Positions 15,304 to 18,388 of a DNA stretch of 18,388 nt are shown here, piece after piece. The notes beneath the pieces were generated by a model. The model was not told the origin of the DNA. It saw only the letters and a program-made list of their open reading frames with translations, and made no database searches. Positions within the stretch are counted from its first letter, which is position 1; each line of letters begins with the position of its first letter. The DNA lies in NCBI GenBank assembly GCA_045601345.1, contig JAZRZL010000029.1, forward strand, positions 1-18,388, written 5' to 3'. The translations under genes and the position numbers were made by a program. Source of the stretch: SVMC01 sp045601345 (lineage in GTDB: Bacteria; Bacillota; Clostridia; Oscillospirales; Oscillospiraceae).

Positions 15304-16590
15304 ATGCATCCACTGAAAAAAATCCTTGAAGGCAGGAGCAAACAGCAGGCCGGCGTTTTTTCCGTCTGCACTGCAAATGAATTGGTGCTTCGTGCCGCCC
15401 TACGTCATGCAAAGCAGCATAATTATGTTGCTGTAATCGAAGCAACTGCAAATCAGGTAAATCAGTTTGGCGGATACACCGGTATGCTTCCTGTACAATA
15501 CGCCGAAATGGTTCGGAAAATTGCCGTTCAGGAGGGGCTGAGCAGAACCCAGCTTATTCTCGGCGGCGATCATTTGGGACCACTAACTTGGCAGTCCCTC
15601 CCGGAGGCAGAGGCCATGGCCAATTCACGGGAACTGGTAAGGCAATATACTCTTGCCGGTTTTACAAAAATCCATCTGGACACCAGTATGCGCGTGGCAG
15701 ATGACGATCAGGATGCGCCTCTGGATGTGGCAGTTTGTGCTCGACGCGGTGCAGAACTTGCAAAAGAAGTCATGGCCGCATATGAAGTGCTGCGTTTGAC
15801 ACAGCCTCAGGCAGAACGTCCTGTTCTTGTCATCGGCAGTGAGGTTCCCATTCCCGGTGGCAGTCAGGAGCATGAAGACAGTGTTCAGCCCACAGCCCCA
15901 TCTGAATTTTGCAGACAATACGACATCTTCCGCAAAATATTCGAAAATTCTAATATTCCATTTGAAGACGTTGTCGCCTTTGTTGTTCAGCCTGGTGTGG
16001 AATTTGGCGATGATTTTGCCTGCCAGTACCAAAGCAACAATGCACGTGCATTGACAGATGCACTGAAAAACTATGCTCCTCTCGTATTTGAAGGTCACTC
16101 TACCGATTATCAGACACCGGAAAGTCTGACCAATATGGTGTGTGACGGTATCCGTATTCTCAAAGTCGGTCCGGCACTGACTTTCGCCCTGCGTGAAGCA
16201 TTACAGGCGTTGGAGGACTGCGAGAAGCTTTTAATCCCGAAAGAAAAACGCTCCGGCTTTGAAAATGCATTGCTCAGTGAAATGAATGCCTCGGATCGCT
16301 ACTGGAAAAAATACTACTTTGGAACAGAAGAAGAAATTGCATACAAGAAACTCTACAGCTACTCTGACCGCTGCCGTTACTATCTCCCCGGCCAAGCCGT
16401 TGAACAAGCTGTTGCACGTCTTTTGGAAAACACAAAGCAAATTCCCATTGCTCTTATCAGTCGCTTCTTCCCCCAGCAGTTTACAAAAGTTCAGCGGGAA
16501 GAATTGGATAGTGACGGTCAATCCCTTGTGCTTGATCGCGTTGGCATTTGGTGCGGTATTTATGCAGCGGCCTGCGGCGTGAAAGAATAA
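15304..16590 (+). CDS. GatZ/KbaZ-like protein (tagatose-bisphosphate aldolase subunit family; possible tagatose-6-phosphate 4-epimerase)
   Basis: A 428-aa protein of the GatZ/KbaZ family (E. coli members are about 420-426 aa). Family blocks are clear: VIEATANQVNQFGGYTGM (44-61), LGGDHLGPLTWQ (86-97), KIHLDTSM (122-129), EVPIPGG (180-186), FEGHSTDYQT (262-271) and LKVGPALTFALREAL (286-300). GatZ and KbaZ were described as non-catalytic partners of the class II aldolases GatY and KbaY. As I recall, stand-alone members have been shown to epimerise tagatose 6-phosphate and fructose 6-phosphate at C4. No GatY/KbaY or phosphotagatose kinase is present here, and the conserved Asp, His and Glu residues of a metal-dependent TIM barrel are retained, so an epimerase role is the better inference. 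It is co-transcribed with the dehydrogenase upstream and the aldo/keto reductase 27 nt downstream. Confidence 0.9.
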   Translation: MHPLKKILEGRSKQQAGVFSVCTANELVLRAALRHAKQHNYVAVIEATANQVNQFGGYTGMLPVQYAEMVRKIAVQEGLSRTQLILGGDHLGPLTWQSLPEAEAMANSRELVRQYTLAGFTKIHLDTSMRVADDDQDAPLDVAVCARRGAELAKEVMAAYEVLRLTQPQAERPVLVIGSEVPIPGGSQEHEDSVQPTAPSEFCRQYDIFRKIFENSNIPFEDVVAFVVQPGVEFGDDFACQYQSNNARALTDALKNYAPLVFEGHSTDYQTPESLTNMVCDGIRILKVGPALTFALREALQALEDCEKLLIPKEKRSGFENALLSEMNASDRYWKKYYFGTEEEIAYKKLYSYSDRCRYYLPGQAVEQAVARLLENTKQIPIALISRFFPQQFTKVQREELDSDGQSLVLDRVGIWCGIYAAACGVKE

Positions 16591-16617
16591 GAAAATACTT
16601 TTTAAGGAGAATTAGAT

Positions 16618-17631
16618 ATGGCATATTGTATCAATCCGAACTTAGTTCCTAAGCGTAAGCTGGCAAACGGCTGCGAAATTCCCTGCATTGGTATGGGTAC
16701 CTTTGGTTCCGACCGTTTTGACTCCATTCAGGTCTCCACAGCAGTAGCTGGTGCAATCCGATTCGGTTATCGTATGTTCGACTGTGCAAGCGTGTACGGT
16801 AACGAAGAAGAAATTGGTCAGGTCTTTGCTGATGCCATCGCTGAAGGTGTGGTTAAGCGTGAAGATCTGTTCATCACCAGTAAGGTTTGGAACGATATGC
16901 ATGGCAAGGGTGACGTGCTCTTGAGCTGTGCAAAAACCCTGCGTGATCTGAAGCTGGACTACGTTGATGCTTATTTTGTCCATTGGCCGTTCCGTAACTA
17001 TCATGCCCCTCATTGCGATGGCGATTCCCGCAATCCCGACTCCACCCCCTTCAATCCTGACAAGTTCATTGAAACCTGGCGTGAGATGGAGCGACTGTAT
17101 GACATGGGTTTGGTGAAAAACCTAGGTATGTCCAGCATGACCATTCCCAAGCTCGAAGCTGTCCTGCCCCGCTGCCGCATCATGCCTACCGTCATTGAGA
17201 TGGAACTGCATCCCGGCTTCCAGCAGCAGGAGCTTTATGACTATGTTGTCGCCCGCGGCATCCAGCCCATCGGCTTCTGCCCGATCGGCAGCCCGGAGCG
17301 TCCTGACCGCGACAAGACCCCCGATGATGTCAGCGACATCGAAATGCCTGAGCTGATCGAAATTGCCAAGGCTCACAATGTCCATCCCGCCATCATCTGC
17401 CTGAAGTGGTCCGTACAGCGCGGCACCATCCCCATTCCCTTCTCTGTCATTGAAAGCTTCTATCAGAGCAATCTGGAATCCGTTCTGAGCGATCCTCTTT
17501 CCGATGAAGAAATGGCCATCATTGCAAAGGCTGACAGAAACTGCCGCCTGATTAAGGGTCAAGTTTTCCTGTGGCCGGGTGCAACCGATTGGCAGGATCT
17601 TTGGGATCTTGATGGAACCATTACAAAGTAA
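16618..17631 (+). CDS. Aldo/keto reductase
   Basis: A NAD(P)H-dependent oxidoreductase of the AKR superfamily, 337 aa, with the full catalytic tetrad: D55 (MFDCASVYGNE), Y60, K89 (ITSKVW) and H122 (FVHWP). The N-terminal LANGCEIPCIGMGTFG strand and the C-terminal half (KWSVQRGTIPIPFS, ESFYQSNLES) follow the TIM-barrel layout with the cofactor phosphate-binding segment. AKRs of this type commonly interconvert aldoses and alditols or reduce small carbonyls. In this operon, with a polyol dehydrogenase and a mutarotase, aldose reduction to the hexitol is a natural guess, but the substrate cannot be read from the sequence. AAGGAGA (16604-16610) gives a strong ribosome binding site. The downstream gene starts 13 nt after the stop. 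The GC content rises in its second half compared with the GatZ-like gene. Confidence 0.9.
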   Translation: MAYCINPNLVPKRKLANGCEIPCIGMGTFGSDRFDSIQVSTAVAGAIRFGYRMFDCASVYGNEEEIGQVFADAIAEGVVKREDLFITSKVWNDMHGKGDVLLSCAKTLRDLKLDYVDAYFVHWPFRNYHAPHCDGDSRNPDSTPFNPDKFIETWREMERLYDMGLVKNLGMSSMTIPKLEAVLPRCRIMPTVIEMELHPGFQQQELYDYVVARGIQPIGFCPIGSPERPDRDKTPDDVSDIEMPELIEIAKAHNVHPAIICLKWSVQRGTIPIPFSVIESFYQSNLESVLSDPLSDEEMAIIAKADRNCRLIKGQVFLWPGATDWQDLWDLDGTITK

Positions 17632-17644
17632 GGAGAATTCATAT

Positions 17645-18073
17645 ATGCTGAAAGGTATTCCCAGTATTTTGACTCCTGAGCTGCTGAAAGCACTCATGGA
17701 AATGGGTCATGGCGATGAGCTGGTACTTGCTGACGGTAATTTCCCCTGCTTTGCTTATCCTGAGCGCGTCATTCGCTGCGACGGACATGGAATTCCCGAG
17801 CTGCTTGATGCCATTTTGAAGTTCATGCCGTTGGATCCTTATGTTGAAAATCCTACCGTTTTCATGGCCGTTCTTCCCAACGACCCCTATAAACCGGAAA
17901 TCTGGCCTGTTTACCGTGAAATCGGACAGAAATATGAGGAAGAAGGTCTGCGTGACATCTCCGTTCAGAAGCCCGAATTTTATGAGCGTGCAAAGCACGC
18001 ATATGCTGTTGTTACGACAGGTGAGCAGGCACTTTACGCCAATGTAATTCTAAAAAAAGGCGTTGTAAAATAA
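17645..18073 (+). CDS. RbsD/FucU-family sugar mutarotase (FucU type)
   Basis: A 142-aa protein of the RbsD/FucU family, which accelerates interconversion of sugar anomers (FucU for L-fucose, RbsD for D-ribose ring forms). The sequence is FucU-like: MLKGIPSILTPELLK, MGHGDELVLADGNFP (H22 and D30 at the expected active-site positions), a central PNDPYKPEIWPVY segment, and a C-terminal TTGEQALYANVILKKGV block with the conserved Tyr/Asn. Length matches FucU (about 140 aa). The start was chosen because AGGAG (17631-17635) precedes ATG at 17645 by 9 nt; the longer reading from 17579 would overlap the reductase gene without a ribosome binding site. As the last gene of the operon it implies that a reducing free sugar is an intermediate or entry substrate. 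No fucose isomerase, kinase or aldolase gene accompanies it. Confidence 0.92.
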   Translation: MLKGIPSILTPELLKALMEMGHGDELVLADGNFPCFAYPERVIRCDGHGIPELLDAILKFMPLDPYVENPTVFMAVLPNDPYKPEIWPVYREIGQKYEEEGLRDISVQKPEFYERAKHAYAVVTTGEQALYANVILKKGVVK

Positions 18074-18090
18074 TAAAGAGCATCTTTAAT

Positions 18091-18187
18091 GATTCTTCGC
18101 GGGCGAATCTGCGGGTCTTATTTCCGCCAGATTCAATAAAAATCTTGAAAATACATCAAGTATTCCCTGCGATTTTTATTGAGTCTG
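18091..18187. repeat. Nested, mutually exclusive inverted repeats downstream of the operon
   Basis: Four overlapping inverted repeats are visible. TTCGC/GCGAA form a short stem at 18096-18107. GAATCTGCGG (18105-18114) pairs with CCGCCAGATTC (18124-18134) with one bulge. A 17-nt arm at 18128-18144 pairs with 18171-18187 (16 of 17). An inner CTTGA/TCAAG stem lies at 18144-18148/18156-18160. The second and third share bases 18128-18134, so they cannot form together. None carries a clear U-tract. The arrangement could be a transcript-end structure or an intergenic repetitive element. Confidence 0.6.
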
Positions 18188-18250
18188 ACAAATAAATCCC
18201 TCACAGCTCGCCTCACGCAGAATAAATAGAGATGCCCGAAAATACATAAA

Positions 18251-18299
18251 AATGGGGCTGTCTCAAAATGCGAAAACGGCATTTTGAGGCAGCCCCATT
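18251..18299. terminator. Long near-perfect palindrome; possible bidirectional terminator or IS-end-like repeat
   Basis: Two 21-nt arms (18251-18271 and 18279-18299) pair at 20 of 21 positions, the odd one being a G-T wobble, around a 7-nt loop GAAAACG. The outer part reads GGGGCTGTCTCAAAATG. On the minus strand the stem is followed by a run of five T (AAAAA on the plus strand, 18248-18252, partly in the stem); on the plus strand it is followed by ATTATTTC, a weaker tract. It may end transcription of the sugar operon and of anything converging from the right. The GGGGCTGTCTCAAAA sequence also resembles ends of some Firmicutes insertion sequences, so a MITE-like repeat is an alternative. Confidence 0.55.
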
Positions 18300-18388
18300 A
18301 TTTCATAAAGTAGGCTATATATTAAAAATCACAAAAAAGCGGACAACAACCAAGGAGGCGTAAAATCCTCCCTAAAGCAAGCCGTGTG
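18300..18388. other. Right-edge non-coding stretch
   Basis: No credible gene is visible up to the window edge. The stretch is AT-rich and ends with a weak small inverted repeat, GGAGG (18354-18358) and CCTCC (18367-18371). An AAGGAGG at 18352-18358 could be a ribosome binding site, but no start codon follows at a suitable distance. Confidence 0.4.

Noticed and set aside
15304..16590. Annotating the GatZ-like gene simply as the tagatose-bisphosphate aldolase
   Set aside because: GatZ/KbaZ proteins are not the catalytic aldolase subunit, and no catalytic partner is encoded in the operon.
18096..18187. CRISPR-like or direct-repeat array downstream of the operon
   Set aside because: The repeats are inverted and nested, not regularly spaced direct repeats with spacers.
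1..18388. tRNA or rRNA genes
   Set aside because: No cloverleaf-like segment with a TTCGANNC arm in context and no ribosomal RNA signature was seen in the intergenic stretches; a tRNAscan-SE or Infernal run would settle it.

Overview
The window looks like a chromosomal segment of a low-to-mid GC Gram-positive bacterium of the Bacillota, most likely a gut-type Clostridia (Oscillospirales-like). The evidence is a PolC-type DNA polymerase III, the gene order pyrH-frr-uppS-cdsA-dxr-rseP-ispG-polC, and strong AGGAGG-type ribosome binding sites. The genus is not determinable from the sequence alone.

Left part (about 31-11248, all on the minus strand): a housekeeping block. Transcription probably starts at a promoter just upstream of pyrH and runs through pyrH and frr. 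After an interrupting stretch holding one small, AT-rich unrecognised gene (9388-9729), it continues through uppS, cdsA, dxr, rseP, ispG and polC. Spacing in the last six genes is very tight, with a 4-bp overlap at uppS/cdsA and 3 to 18 nt gaps elsewhere. The block covers UMP phosphorylation, ribosome recycling, isoprenoid precursors (Dxr, IspG), undecaprenyl diphosphate (UppS), CDP-diacylglycerol (CdsA), intramembrane proteolysis (RseP) and replication (PolC).

Right part (about 11289-18073): a sugar or sugar-alcohol catabolic locus. A LacI-family regulator (minus strand, with its own terminator) is divergent from a five-gene plus-strand operon: FGGY sugar kinase, GatD-like zinc dehydrogenase, GatZ/KbaZ-like protein, aldo/keto reductase and FucU-type mutarotase. 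The 380-bp divergent region has a good sigma-A-type promoter (TTGACA-17-TATTGT), a near-palindromic operator candidate over the expected start point, and repeats of an AAAACG(A/T)T motif. No transporter and no class II aldolase partner (GatY/KbaY) or phosphoketose kinase (LacC/PfkB) is visible. A coherent inference is that a hexitol or ketose is oxidised, phosphorylated to a tagatose-6-phosphate-like compound and epimerised at C4 by the solitary GatZ-like enzyme to fructose 6-phosphate. The reductase and mutarotase would allow entry from a free aldose. This is a hypothesis, not shown by the sequence.

Right edge (18074-18388): no gene is seen. The stretch is packed with inverted repeats, including nested alternative hairpins (18091-18187) and a long near-perfect palindrome (18251-18299) that may be a terminator or an IS/MITE-like intergenic repeat.
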